Below, in pieces: positions 9,964-18,885 of a stretch of 64,000 bases of DNA. Location: NCBI RefSeq assembly GCF_000600085.1, contig NZ_CP006821.1, forward strand, positions 992,001 through 1,056,000, read 5' to 3'. The DNA is from Helicobacter pylori oki112 (lineage in GTDB: Bacteria > Campylobacterota > Campylobacteria > Campylobacterales > Helicobacteraceae). The notes beneath the pieces are model-generated. The model was not told the DNA's origin. It did no database searches and saw nothing but the letters and a program-made list of their open reading frames with translations. Position numbers and translations under genes: made by a program. Numbering within the stretch: position 1 is the first letter of the stretch; each line of letters opens with the position of its first letter.

Positions 9964-10619
9964 GTAAAAATCACCGCTTGGCTTTTTTAGGGCTAATTGT
10001 TGGGGTTCTATTCTTCTTTAGCGCATGCCAGCACCGCTTGCACATGGGGTATTATTCAGAAGTTACAGGGGATTATTTGTTCAACTATAATTCCACTATC
10101 GTGGTGGCTTATGACAGAAGCGATGCGATGACTTCTTATTATATCAATGTGATTGTTTATGAATTGCAAAAATTAGGCTTTTACAATGTCTTCACGCAAG
10201 CGGAATTCCCATTAGATAAAGCAAAAAATGTGATCTATGCGCGCATTGTCCGTAACATCTCGGCTGTGCCATTCTACCAATACAATTACCAACTGATCGA
10301 TCAAGTCAATAAGCCTTGTTATTTTCTTGGGGGGCAGTTTTATTGCTCTCAAACCCCTACGGATTATTACGCTATCAATGGCTTTAGCGAGCAAATTTTG
10401 ATGAGTGCTAATTCGCATTTTATTTTGGATTGGTATGATGTGGTGTTGCAAAAACGGGTTTTATATGTGGATGGGAGCGTGAGCGGAAGGACTTGCGGCT
10501 ATCAAATGCTCTATAGGGATTTGATTAAAAGCACGATCAAGCGCATTGATTTTAACCGCCCTGAACGCTACTACTACAATTTAAGACTGCCCCTTTATCA
10601 GCCATGTTATAGGCAATGA
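9960..10619 (+). CDS. Conserved hypothetical envelope protein with signal sequence
   Basis: The product has 219 residues and no recognised catalytic domain. The GTG start overlaps the surE stop (GTGA). A hydrophobic N-terminus (residues 7-22) ends Phe-Phe-Ser-Ala-Cys, a plausible but imperfect lipobox, so the mature protein may be a lipoprotein anchored at Cys23. The rest is tyrosine-rich with a few cysteines, including Cys-Gly-Tyr and Pro-Cys-Tyr near the end, consistent with an extracytoplasmic location. It is conserved in this position in H. pylori (HP0931 by recollection). Function unknown. Confidence 0.75.
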   Translation: MSKNHRLAFLGLIVGVLFFFSACQHRLHMGYYSEVTGDYLFNYNSTIVVAYDRSDAMTSYYINVIVYELQKLGFYNVFTQAEFPLDKAKNVIYARIVRNISAVPFYQYNYQLIDQVNKPCYFLGGQFYCSQTPTDYYAINGFSEQILMSANSHFILDWYDVVLQKRVLYVDGSVSGRTCGYQMLYRDLIKSTIKRIDFNRPERYYYNLRLPLYQPCYRQ

Positions 10620-11225
10620 GTGATGGTTATCAGGCGATTGTATAAATTTTGCGCTAGCCATGTGGTGCGCAATTGCTCTTCTTTAAAATGCGCTCAAAAT
10701 ATCCATGGGCATAATTATGAAGTGGAGGTTTTTATTGAGACCAACCGCTTAGATAGCGCGAACATGGCGTTAGATTTTGGGCTGATGCAACAAGAAATGC
10801 AAGTTTTCATTGAGTCGTTTGATCATGCCCATCATTTTTGGGACAAAGAAAGCGATGAATTCCAGCGTTTTATAGAAAATCATTGCGTTCGTTATGTGAA
10901 ATGCTCGTTTAATTTGAGCGCGGAGAGTTACGCTCTCATGTTTTTATACTACTTGACAAGGATTTTACAAAAAAGCGTTTTTTCTAATAATGAAGGGGAA
11001 TTAAAAGTCTCTAGCGTGCGCGTGCATGAGACTAAAAACGGCTACGCTGAAAGCTTTTTAAAAGATTTAGAAAACCCTCATTTTAAATCTTTAGTGCATC
11101 CAAATTGCGTCTCTTTCTCGCAAGGCATTCAAAATTTGTGGCACGATAAGGACTTTTTTAATAGAATCATCAGCGATGAAAAACAATGCTTTTTCCACGC
11201 TAAACCCTTACACCAGATCCCTTAA
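10620..11225 (+). CDS. queD: 6-carboxy-tetrahydropterin synthase (QueD/PTPS family)
   Basis: The product has 200-201 residues. Zinc-binding histidines are seen at Ala-Ser-His-Val (~residue 15) and Ile-His-Gly-His-Asn-Tyr (~residue 30). The conserved Asp-His-Ala-His-His and a C-terminal Val-His-Glu-Thr complete the PTPS active site. Start is GTG 10620 or the adjacent ATG 10623; both follow the previous stop without a gap. It is longer than most QueD proteins (120-150) because of an insertion in the second half and a C-terminal extension. queE follows after two bases, which supports the queuosine pathway over biopterin synthesis. Confidence 0.9.
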   Translation: MMVIRRLYKFCASHVVRNCSSLKCAQNIHGHNYEVEVFIETNRLDSANMALDFGLMQQEMQVFIESFDHAHHFWDKESDEFQRFIENHCVRYVKCSFNLSAESYALMFLYYLTRILQKSVFSNNEGELKVSSVRVHETKNGYAESFLKDLENPHFKSLVHPNCVSFSQGIQNLWHDKDFFNRIISDEKQCFFHAKPLHQIP

Positions 11226-11227
11226 AA

Positions 11228-11983
11228 ATGAAACTCCCGGTCGTTGAGAGCTTTTTTTCCTTACAAGGTGAAGGAAAAAGGATAGGCAAGCCCAGTCTTT
11301 TTTTACGCTTAGGGGGGTGTAATCTTTCGTGTAAGGGCTTTAATTGTAAAACCATATTGAATGATGAAATTCTAACAGGTTGCGATAGTTTGTATGCGGT
11401 GCATCCTAAATTCAAAACATCTTGGGATTATTACAACGATCCTAAACCTTTGATTGAACGATTAGAGAGTTTAGCCCCTAATTATAAACATTTTGATTTC
11501 ATTCTTACAGGCGGGGAGCCAAGTTTGTATTTTAATAACCCTATTTTAATCAGCGTTTTAGAGCATTTTTATCGCCAAAAAATCCCTTTATGTGTAGAGA
11601 GTAACGGCTCTATTTTTTTTGAATTTAGCCCTATTTTAAAAGAATTGCATTTCACTCTAAGCGTCAAACTCTCTTTTTCTTTAGAGGAAGAAAGCAAGCG
11701 GATCAACCTTAAAGCCTTGCAAAATATCTTAAATAACGCTAAAAGCACGCATTTTAAATTCGTATTGGAGAGTCAAAACGCCGCTCAATCTATTATAGAA
11801 ATTCAAAGCCTTTTGAAACAACTCTCCTTAAAAAATAATGAAATCTTTTTAATGCCCTTAGGCACAAATAACAACGAGCTAGACAAAAATCTAAAAACCC
11901 TAGCCCCCCTAGCCATAAAGCATGGTTTCAGGCTGAGCGATAGGCTTCATATCCGCTTGTGGGATAATCAAAAAGGGTTTTAA
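11228..11983 (+). CDS. queE: 7-carboxy-7-deazaguanine synthase (radical SAM)
   Basis: The product has 251 residues. The N-terminal Ser-Leu-Gln-Gly-Glu-Gly and Gly-Lys-Pro-Ser-Leu-Phe-Leu-Arg-Leu precede the cluster-binding cysteines. These are Cys-Asn-Leu-Ser-Cys-Lys-Gly-Phe-Asn-Cys, a CX3CX4C arrangement rather than the usual CX3CX2C. Thr-Gly-Gly-Glu-Pro-Ser (~residue 97) is the SAM-binding GGE motif. It follows queD after two bases and with folE covers three consecutive steps toward preQ0. The rest of the pathway is not in the window. Confidence 0.9.
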   Translation: MKLPVVESFFSLQGEGKRIGKPSLFLRLGGCNLSCKGFNCKTILNDEILTGCDSLYAVHPKFKTSWDYYNDPKPLIERLESLAPNYKHFDFILTGGEPSLYFNNPILISVLEHFYRQKIPLCVESNGSIFFEFSPILKELHFTLSVKLSFSLEEESKRINLKALQNILNNAKSTHFKFVLESQNAAQSIIEIQSLLKQLSLKNNEIFLMPLGTNNNELDKNLKTLAPLAIKHGFRLSDRLHIRLWDNQKGF

Positions 11984-12080
11984 AATCCATCATATCATAC
12001 AAAGCGTTATTATTTTAAGCTAAAAATTGTTATCATTACATTCATTAAGGGATCATTTTATCTTTGGAAGTTAGGAAATC

Positions 12081-12566
12081 ATGACCATCAAAGTTTTTTC
12101 ACCCCAATACCTCACTGAATTAGAAGAATTTTATGCCAAGCGTATCGCTGATAACCCTTTAGGGTTTGTCCAACGCTTGGATCTTTTGCCCAGCATTAGC
12201 GGGTTCGTTCAAAAATTACGCGAGCATGGCGGAGAATTTTTTGGAATGAGAAAGGATAAAAAGCTCATTGGGATTTGCGGGCTTAATCCTATCAATCAAA
12301 CAGAAGCAGAGCTGTGCAAATTCCACATAAATAGCGCTTATCAATCCCAAGGGTTGGGTCAAAAACTCTATGAGAGCGTGGAACGATACGCTTTGATTAA
12401 AGGCTATACTAAAATCTCTCTGCATGTGAGCAAGAGTCAGATTAAGGCATGCAACCTCTATCAAAAGCTGGGTTTTGTGCAAATCAAAGAAGAGGATTGC
12501 GTGGTGGAGTTGGGCGAAGAGACTTTGATTTTCCCCACTCTTTTTATGGAAAAGATTCTGTCTTGA
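12081..12566 (+). CDS. GNAT-family N-acetyltransferase
   Basis: The product has 161 residues. The acetyl-CoA pyrophosphate loop reads Gln-Ser-Gln-Gly-Leu-Gly-Gln (~residues 91-97), matching motif A of GNAT enzymes. A later Ala-Cys-Asn-Leu-Tyr-Gln-Lys-Leu-Gly-Phe is motif B. The substrate cannot be told from sequence. It stands alone, with about 100 bases of AT-rich DNA upstream and TTAGGAAATC before the ATG. Confidence 0.85.
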   Translation: MTIKVFSPQYLTELEEFYAKRIADNPLGFVQRLDLLPSISGFVQKLREHGGEFFGMRKDKKLIGICGLNPINQTEAELCKFHINSAYQSQGLGQKLYESVERYALIKGYTKISLHVSKSQIKACNLYQKLGFVQIKEEDCVVELGEETLIFPTLFMEKILS

Positions 12567-12655
12567 TTGGCGCATCCATTTGACACATGCTCAAGCAATA
12601 ATTTCCCTACCAAACTTTCATTAACACAACCTAATTAATGTTAAATAAACCCTAA

Positions 12656-12907
12656 AACAAACGCTTGCTGTTAAAATTTTATTTTTCAAGCGCTTCGCAA
12701 AGTTTTAGAAGCCCTATTTTAGGGGTTAACGCTAAAATAGGCTATCAAAACTACTTTAATGATTTTATAGGGTTGGCTTATTATGGCATCATCAAATACA
12801 ATTACGCTAAAGCGAGCAGTGAGAAAGTCCAGCAATTGAGCTATGGCGGTTGGGTGGAATTGTTGGTGGATTTCATCACCACTTACTCCAATAAAAATAG
12901 GGGTTAG
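12656..12907 (+). pseudogene. Internal fragment of a Hop-type outer membrane protein
   Basis: About 80 codons read as a recognisable piece of the conserved C-terminal domain shared by Hop proteins: Ser-Pro-Ile-Leu-Gly ... Gly-Tyr-Gln-Asn-Tyr-Phe, then Leu-Ala-Tyr-Tyr-Gly-Ile-Ile-Lys-Tyr-Asn-Tyr and Asp-Phe-Ile-Thr-Thr-Tyr-Ser. A stop (TAA, 12653) sits just before it. The frame ends at 12905, well short of the barrel's terminal strands. There is no signal peptide and no ribosome site. It is best read as a relic of a deleted or recombined hop gene, possibly a donor for gene conversion. Confidence 0.75.
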
Positions 12908-13068
12908 GGGATTTTAATGAGATTGCAGAGGGGAATATAATATCCCCCCACCCCCTTAAGAGTTTTACAACAAAATGAGATTCAAAACGAAAAAATTTTA
13001 TCATCACCAAAACCCACCAACGCTATCGGCTAAGTTTTGATTGAATCACTCAAAGGTTTGTGCATCCT

Positions 13069-14451
13069 TCATGCTGTGGGCGACACTTCGTGTTGGGTAT
13101 TAGATTTATTGTAAATTGGTGCCATTAAAAGCGATACGATAAAAGCGATTAAAGCAACCACAAAAATATAAAAGCTTAAACCATAACTTTGCAAGCTTTC
13201 AGGTGCTGCTATAGCTTTTGCGTTTAACCAGCTTGAAAGTTGAGGGGTAAAGCCAGCGGTTATAGCATAGGCTATATTATAGGCAAAGGAAATCCCGCTA
13301 AAACGGATTTTGGCGCTAAACACATCGCTCATAAAAATGGGGCAAAAATTCATAATACCCGCGCAAAAGCAAGCTAAAAAGTATAAAACTATGGTATTTG
13401 CTAAACTTGGCGCGTTAGAATAAAATTCTTTGAAGAATAAAAAGCCAAAAAAAGCAAAGGCCACACTAAAAGCCATGCAAACTTTGTGTGGTTTGATTTT
13501 ATCAGCCAAAAACCCGGTTAAAACAATAGAACTTACAATACCAACAAGTCCTAAAATTTGAAAATAGGTTTTTTCAAAAGGAGTGAAATGAAAATTGGGA
13601 TGCATGAGGGTAAAATTGGGAACAAAAAGGATAAAAATCAAAATGCAAGCGGTTAAAACCCAAGTGATAAGCATGGAGATTAATATGCCAAAGCGAGAAT
13701 TTTTAAACACCTCTTTAAGCGGGAACTTAACTAAGGCATTGTCCTGTTTCATTTGCTGAAAAACAGGAGTTTCTTCTAAAAAGCGTCTCAAATAGACAGA
13801 AATGATACCAAAAATCCCTCCAAGCCCAAAGGCAACCCTCCAAGCCCAATCTTCAACAACAGGCTTGTCAAAAACCATGTAAATCCCTATATAAACCAAA
13901 CTCCCAAGCAAAATCCCAGAAACTACGGAAGCGGTTAAAAAACCGATATAAGTGTTTTTTTGGCCTTGCGGAGCATGTTCATGGACAAAAACCCAAGCGC
14001 CAGGCAATTCACCACCCACAGCAACGCCTTGACAAATCCTAACAAACACCAAAAAAACAGGAGCTATATAACCAAGATAATGAGCGTTTTTTAGGCTAAG
14101 TCCCATGCTATCAACGCCAAAACTCACAAAATGATTAAAAGTTGGCATCAAAGCGAGTGCAAAGGTTGGGATCACCATCAATAAAATAGAGAGCATGAAC
14201 ATGTTTTTACGGCCGAATCTATCCCCAAAGTGGGCCATCACTATGCCGCCAAGCGGGCGCGCCAGATAGCCTGCAGCAAAGATACCATAAGTGTTGATTT
14301 CAGACCAAATAGGGCTAAGCGTGTTTGGGAAAAAGTGCTTGGCAATGATACTCGTAAAAAATACAAAGATAATAAAATCATAAAACTCTAAAGTCCCCCC
14401 AAGCGAAGATAATCCTAAGATTTTTATCTCTTTTTTACCTAAATGTTTTAT
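13069..14451 (-). CDS. proP: MFS transporter, proline/betaine (ProP) or metabolite:H+ symporter type; start codon appears as ATA
   Basis: The first in-frame ATG or GTG (14241) would cut off about 70 residues. The upstream in-frame sequence plainly codes the missing N-terminus, including Leu-Gly-Gly-Thr-Leu-Glu-Phe-Tyr-Asp-Phe, a typical first-helix motif of the SHS/ProP group. It ends at an ATA (14451-14449) placed six bases after AAAGGA. From there the protein is 460 residues, the normal family length, with about 12 membrane helices. The helix 2-3 loop motif Gly-Asp-Arg-Phe-Gly-Arg-Lys is present. Either ATA is used as a rare start or an ATG has mutated and expression is reduced. Substrate is inferred only from the family. 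Confidence 0.75.
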   Translation of the reverse strand: MKHLGKKEIKILGLSSLGGTLEFYDFIIFVFFTSIIAKHFFPNTLSPIWSEINTYGIFAAGYLARPLGGIVMAHFGDRFGRKNMFMLSILLMVIPTFALALMPTFNHFVSFGVDSMGLSLKNAHYLGYIAPVFLVFVRICQGVAVGGELPGAWVFVHEHAPQGQKNTYIGFLTASVVSGILLGSLVYIGIYMVFDKPVVEDWAWRVAFGLGGIFGIISVYLRRFLEETPVFQQMKQDNALVKFPLKEVFKNSRFGILISMLITWVLTACILIFILFVPNFTLMHPNFHFTPFEKTYFQILGLVGIVSSIVLTGFLADKIKPHKVCMAFSVAFAFFGFLFFKEFYSNAPSLANTIVLYFLACFCAGIMNFCPIFMSDVFSAKIRFSGISFAYNIAYAITAGFTPQLSSWLNAKAIAAPESLQSYGLSFYIFVVALIAFIVSLLMAPIYNKSNTQHEVSPTA

Positions 14452-14711
14452 TGATTATCCTTTCACTAAGGCTATCGCCCTGTTTTAAATTTGTCATTTT
14501 GAAATTAAGATGGATAAGATTGATTTTATATAACTACCTTACACCTTAAGAGCATTTTTTAGATAACAAGCATTAAATGAAATTTGATTAGCGTTCAAAA
14601 AGTGGTTTATTCTATCTTTTTTATCATTAAGCATGACTTAAACGATTTTACATTTTGTTACCCATTTTGTCAAAACGCTTTACTTGATTCTATCAGCCAA
14701 AAAAAACACTC

Positions 14712-16137
14712 CTATGAAGACTTAGGCAATAACACTTCTTTTAATGTTTTAATGATAGCTTCTTCTCTTGTTTCACGAAATTCCTTGATATTTTCCCATT
14801 CTAATTTTAGGGTAGGGTCAATATAATTTTTTCTTTTATACTCTTCTATGTCTCGCTCATCTTTATATTCTTCTTTGAGCCACACCTCAGGGTCTTTATC
14901 CTTTTTGGTGCTGTTTTTATGGCCTTCTAAAAGTTGGAGGTTGTATAAATGATTCTCACACTCATAGAAATCTTTATCCAATTTTTTATTTTTTTTAAAC
15001 TTGGACTTTGGATAAATATGGTCTATATGAAAAGTGGTGGTTTTGCAGTTTAGGTTTGGGTATAAGATTTGTAAAAAATAGGAAAGACTAAAGCATGGCT
15101 ACTAGAACACATCATTTCTTCTATCGCATCGTTAGTGATTTTTAAAGGGCTTGTTTGGCGTTTGGCTAAATTGTAGTTGAACGCTTCAAAAGTGCGAGCT
15201 TCTTTGATGCTATGAGCGATGATACTTAATTTTGTATCCGTTGATCCACCAAAATAACCCATGATTTGAGCGTTGCGGACAAATTTTAGGGCTTGTTCTT
15301 CATCGTTTTTATCCATTTTTTGTTTTAAAAAATAAAAATAGGCTAAACTGGATAGAATATAAGCTGAACCCAGATAGCCGGCATAACCAAAAGTTTTTAA
15401 TAGTTTTGTAGCGTTATAGATGCTCTCTGTAATTTTTTCCCAATTTTCTTCAATTTTTTTAATGTTTGGTTTATTAAAATTTTTTAATTTAAACTCAGTG
15501 TTGCTACCAACTAGAAGCAAGCAGGTTTTTAGCACCTGGTCTTGCCCAACATCCCAACATTTGGAAAACCTTTGTCTTTTAAAGCATCCACTAACTCATT
15601 CATTTTTTCTCTAATATCGCTTGAATGGAATTCAAATTGGTAATTGTCTTCTGGATTGTCCATGTTTGGCTGGTGTTTCAAATTCAAATACAAACGCTTC
15701 TCTTCATAAGCGTTAGGGTTATCGTTTCTAGCCCTTTTTTTCTTGAGGGTTCTAGTGCCTTTAAGCCCAATATAAAGCGAGGTTAAGCGTTGTTGGCCAT
15801 CTAGGACAATATACAAATCATTGCGCTTGATTTGTTCAATACAGATTTTTTCATTGTGAGGTTTTCGCTCATCGTAATTCTCAATAAATTTATAGAGTTG
15901 GAAATTGAGTTTCTTCTCATCTTGTTCATCGCTCCTGGCTATATCTTCCTTTTGTAATTTCCAAAATAAAAAAGAGCCAATAGGATAGCCCCTAAGAATG
16001 GAGTCAAAAAGTTGCTCTATCTTTTTTTCATCGGCTTTTTTGAGCCACACATATTCACGCTGAATGTCAGGCAAAAAATAACGAACATTCAATTCATCCA
16101 CCACATCTTTAATGCTACTATCCAAAAACACACCCAT
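14712..16137 (-). pseudogene. DUF262/DUF1524 protein (GmrSD-like), broken by two frameshifts
   Basis: Three pieces in different frames form one gene of about 475 codons. The first (16137-15529) holds the DUF262 core with Asp-Gly-Gln-Gln-Arg (~residue 110). Its ATG at 16137 follows AAGGAG. The middle (to 15050) is helical. The last holds the DUF1524 His-Asn-His-like motif His-Ile-Asp-His-Ile-Tyr-Pro-Lys-Ser near 15010. Adding one G in the CCC run at 15545-15547 (plus-strand C) rejoins Gly-Met-Leu-Gly-Gln-Asp-Gln-Val. Adding one T in the run at 15073-15078 rejoins Ile-Leu-Tyr-Pro-Asn. Related GmrSD proteins are type IV restriction nucleases against modified phage DNA. This copy should be inactive unless frames are restored. 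Confidence 0.85.
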
Positions 16138-16204
16138 GAAAATCTCCTTATTTTTATTCAAGCTGTATTATAATCAAATATTAAAGAAACTAGATTAAGC
16201 CAAC

Positions 16205-16918
16205 TTAATTTAAGATTTTTTCCACGCGCTTTTGGATCACTTCTAAAATCAAGCAAAAAAGCCAGTAAATCAAAGCGGCTTCCAAATAAATAGGTAAAAA
16301 ATCATAGCTGGCGTTCGCTTTTTGCTGTGCGATTCTAAAAACCTCTGCGATCGTTACCACCGAAGCTAAAGAAGTTTCTTTAAAAAGGCTGATGAAAGTG
16401 TTACTCAGGCTTGGCGTGGCGACTTTGAGCGCTTGAAAAAAGATGACATGCCAAAAGGTTTGCAAGTAATTCAAGCCCAAACTCAAGCTTGAATCCCATT
16501 GATCTTTAGGGACAGAAAGAAAGCTCGCCCTCAAAGTCTCTGAAGCGTATGCCCCCACATTAAAAGAAAACGCAATAATGCCTGCTGGGATTGGATCAAT
16601 ATAGACCCCAAGGGCTGGCAAACCATAAAACACCACCACGATTTGGACCAATAAAGGCGTGCCTCTAATGAGCGAAACATAGAAATTCACGCCCGCTAAT
16701 AAAGCCTTATGAATGAAATGTTTGGGGGGCGCGATTTTAATGAGAGCCACAAAAACCGCAATGAATAAGCCCAAAATGAAAGAAATGATCGCTAAAGGCA
16801 AAGAAATGCAAAAAGCGGCTTTTAGCATGGGGTAGAAAGCCTCTAATAATAATTCCAAACGCTCCTTGCTCAAATCTAAAGATTCAAAAAACAAAGACAG
16901 ATTATGGCTGGCTGACAT
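16205..16918 (-). CDS. Amino-acid ABC transporter permease (glutamine/polar amino acid family)
   Basis: The product of 237 residues from ATG 16918 is a HisMQ-type permease. About five membrane helices are visible, and the EAA-loop (Ala-Leu-Lys-Val-Ala-Thr-Pro-Ser-Leu-Ser-Asn-Thr) near residue 168 contacts the ATPase. It overlaps the 3' end of the binding-protein gene by 17 bases, so the two are co-translated. No ATP-binding subunit lies in this window, so it must be encoded elsewhere. Often annotated yckJ in H. pylori. Substrate not determinable from sequence. Confidence 0.88.
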   Translation of the reverse strand: MSASHNLSLFFESLDLSKERLELLLEAFYPMLKAAFCISLPLAIISFILGLFIAVFVALIKIAPPKHFIHKALLAGVNFYVSLIRGTPLLVQIVVVFYGLPALGVYIDPIPAGIIAFSFNVGAYASETLRASFLSVPKDQWDSSLSLGLNYLQTFWHVIFFQALKVATPSLSNTFISLFKETSLASVVTIAEVFRIAQQKANASYDFLPIYLEAALIYWLFCLILEVIQKRVEKILN

Positions 16919-17678
16919 CTTTTCCAAAAAATTGTTCGCCTAAGCGTTTTAAAACCCCTTTATCTATCAATCTTTGCATCGCCTGGTTGATAAGCTCTAA
17001 GGCTTTTTCTTGGTGCTTGTTGATGACGAAGGAAGCGCCCCCATCTTTTTCTTTGGACTCCCATGCGATTTTAAAGGGGTTGTTTTTGTGGGTGCTTAGG
17101 TAGTTTAAGATCGCTAAAGAACTATTTAAGGTCAAATCGGCCCGTTTTTGCGCCACCAACAACAAAGCTTGCGCCATAGAATCCACCGAAACGATTTGAG
17201 CGTCGTATTTGAAAGCGATTTCCCCATAAGTGGAGCTTAAAGTGTTAGCCGCCCTCAAACCCTTAATATCTTTAATGTCTTTAATGCGGTTTTCATCTTT
17301 TCTAACCAGCATGATCGTTCCTGAATAGCTATAGGGCAAGCTTTTATCAAAAGCCGCTTGGCGTTTTTTAGTCGTCAAACTCACTTGGTTAGCGACCATA
17401 TCAAAACGCCCCGATTTCAAGCCTGTAAGCATAATATCCCATGAAGTTTCGTGGAATTTGATTTTCACGCCAAGCTCTTTAGCCAACTCCCTAGCCACTT
17501 CCACATCATAGCCGGTGAGCTTGCCTTCTTTATCATGGTAAGTGAAAGGGGGGTAAATGCCTTCTGTGCCAACGCTGATCGTTTCTTTATTAATAAGCCT
17601 TTCATACAAGCTAGAAGCGTTCAAAAAACCCCCAAAAAAGCTTATTACCAATAAAAAGAGAAATAAAACTTTTTTCAT
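16902..17678 (-). CDS. Periplasmic amino-acid-binding protein (ABC transporter)
   Basis: The product has 258 residues. A signal peptide (residues 1-22) has no lipobox cysteine, so the mature protein is probably free in the periplasm. The mature part is a type II solute-binding fold: Thr-Glu-Gly-Ile-Tyr-Pro-Pro-Phe-Thr-Tyr (~residue 38), then Gly-Tyr-Asp-Val-Glu-Val-Ala, and Phe-Asp-Met-Val-Ala-Asn-Gln. These residues line the amino-acid site in the family. It is first in a two-gene unit with the permease. Often annotated yckK. Confidence 0.9.
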   Translation of the reverse strand: MKKVLFLFLLVISFFGGFLNASSLYERLINKETISVGTEGIYPPFTYHDKEGKLTGYDVEVARELAKELGVKIKFHETSWDIMLTGLKSGRFDMVANQVSLTTKKRQAAFDKSLPYSYSGTIMLVRKDENRIKDIKDIKGLRAANTLSSTYGEIAFKYDAQIVSVDSMAQALLLVAQKRADLTLNSSLAILNYLSTHKNNPFKIAWESKEKDGGASFVINKHQEKALELINQAMQRLIDKGVLKRLGEQFFGKDVSQP

Positions 17679-17745
17679 TTTATATTTTAATCCTAAATTT
17701 TTTCAAGCATTCTAACACAAAATAAAAATTTTGCATGGTTTGATT

Positions 17746-18879
17746 TTAAATATAAACGCGCTCCAAGCGTTTGGATAGGGTGCTGATGGTTTCATAAGGA
17801 ATGGTGTTTAAAAGCGTAGCGATTTCGCTTGCGTCGTTAGCCTTAGCGCTTTTATCCCCAAACAAGATAACCTCATCGCCCTCTTTGGCTTGAATATTAT
17901 TGAGTTTGACAAAGCACTGATCCATGCACACCTTGCCAATAAGGGGGGCTAACTGGTTATTGATCGCTACTTGAATGCGATTGCCTAAAGCGCGTATTAA
18001 CCCGTCCGCATACCCTAGAGCTAAAACGCCCACTAAAGTCTCTTCATTGGTATAAAAATGCTCGCCATAGCCAATAAATTCGCCTTTTTTAACGCTTCTG
18101 ATTTGAACGATTTGAGCTTTTAAACTGATAACATTTTTTAAAATGGTTGGGCATGTTTCTTTCATTCCATTAGAAGGGTAAAAACCATAGAGCATGATTC
18201 CTGGGCGATAAAGATTTAACAAACGATTTTCATTCCCGTTACACAAAGAAAGGATACCGGCGGAATTGTAGGCATGGCGGTATTGAAACTCTATTTTTTG
18301 ATTTAAAAGCTGCTCTAAAAAAGCGTTAAAGGCTTTCATTTGGTTTTTAGCATGGGTTTTAATCTTAGCGTCAGCGTTGCCTAAATGCGTGAATATCCCC
18401 TCTATTTCCAAGCCCTTCAAAGCGCGGATTTTTTTAATGATTTCTATGCTTTTAAAATTAGGTTCTAATCCCAAGCGGTGCATGCCGGTATCAATTTTGA
18501 GATGGATTTTTAAGCGTTTTTTGGCTTTTAAAGCCATTTGAGAAAAAACTTCCGCTTGTTCAAGGCTAAAAACCATAGCGCTCAAATCGTTATCAACTAG
18601 CATGGAAGCGTTAGCGTTAGGGCTATAACCTAAGATCAAAATGGGGGTTTTAGGGAAATGAGAACGCAACTCTAAAGCTTCATCTAAGGCCGCTACCCCT
18701 AAATAATTAGCCCCTTCTTGTAAAAAAATTTCACTCGCTTTGATCGCCCCTACCCCGTAAGCGTTCGCCTTGACAACCGCCATGATGTGGGCGTCTTTAG
18801 GGACAATGCTTTTGACTGCGCTAAAATTATGCCTTAGAGAAACGGTATTCACTTCTACAAAACTCGCCCTTTTTAACAT
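17746..18879 (-). CDS. alr: Alanine racemase
   Basis: The product has 377 residues. The PLP lysine lies in Val-Val-Lys-Ala-Asn-Ala-Tyr-Gly (~residue 38). The C-terminal beta domain has Ala-Leu-Gly-Tyr-Ala-Asp-Gly (~residue 277), holding the second catalytic tyrosine region, and Gly-Lys-Val-Cys-Met-Asp-Gln. It interconverts L- and D-alanine, supplying D-Ala for peptidoglycan. Six bases separate it from the alanine carrier gene upstream, with dadA and ridA beyond, forming an alanine-use cluster. Confidence 0.95.
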   Translation of the reverse strand: MLKRASFVEVNTVSLRHNFSAVKSIVPKDAHIMAVVKANAYGVGAIKASEIFLQEGANYLGVAALDEALELRSHFPKTPILILGYSPNANASMLVDNDLSAMVFSLEQAEVFSQMALKAKKRLKIHLKIDTGMHRLGLEPNFKSIEIIKKIRALKGLEIEGIFTHLGNADAKIKTHAKNQMKAFNAFLEQLLNQKIEFQYRHAYNSAGILSLCNGNENRLLNLYRPGIMLYGFYPSNGMKETCPTILKNVISLKAQIVQIRSVKKGEFIGYGEHFYTNEETLVGVLALGYADGLIRALGNRIQVAINNQLAPLIGKVCMDQCFVKLNNIQAKEGDEVILFGDKSAKANDASEIATLLNTIPYETISTLSKRLERVYI

Positions 18880-18885
18880 GTCATT

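Noticed and set aside
12216..12575. Minus-strand frame of 119 codons
   Set aside because: Antisense to the GNAT gene, which has clear motifs.
14584..14826. Plus-strand frame of 80 codons
   Set aside because: Antisense to the DUF1524 end of the broken GmrSD-like gene, without a ribosome site.
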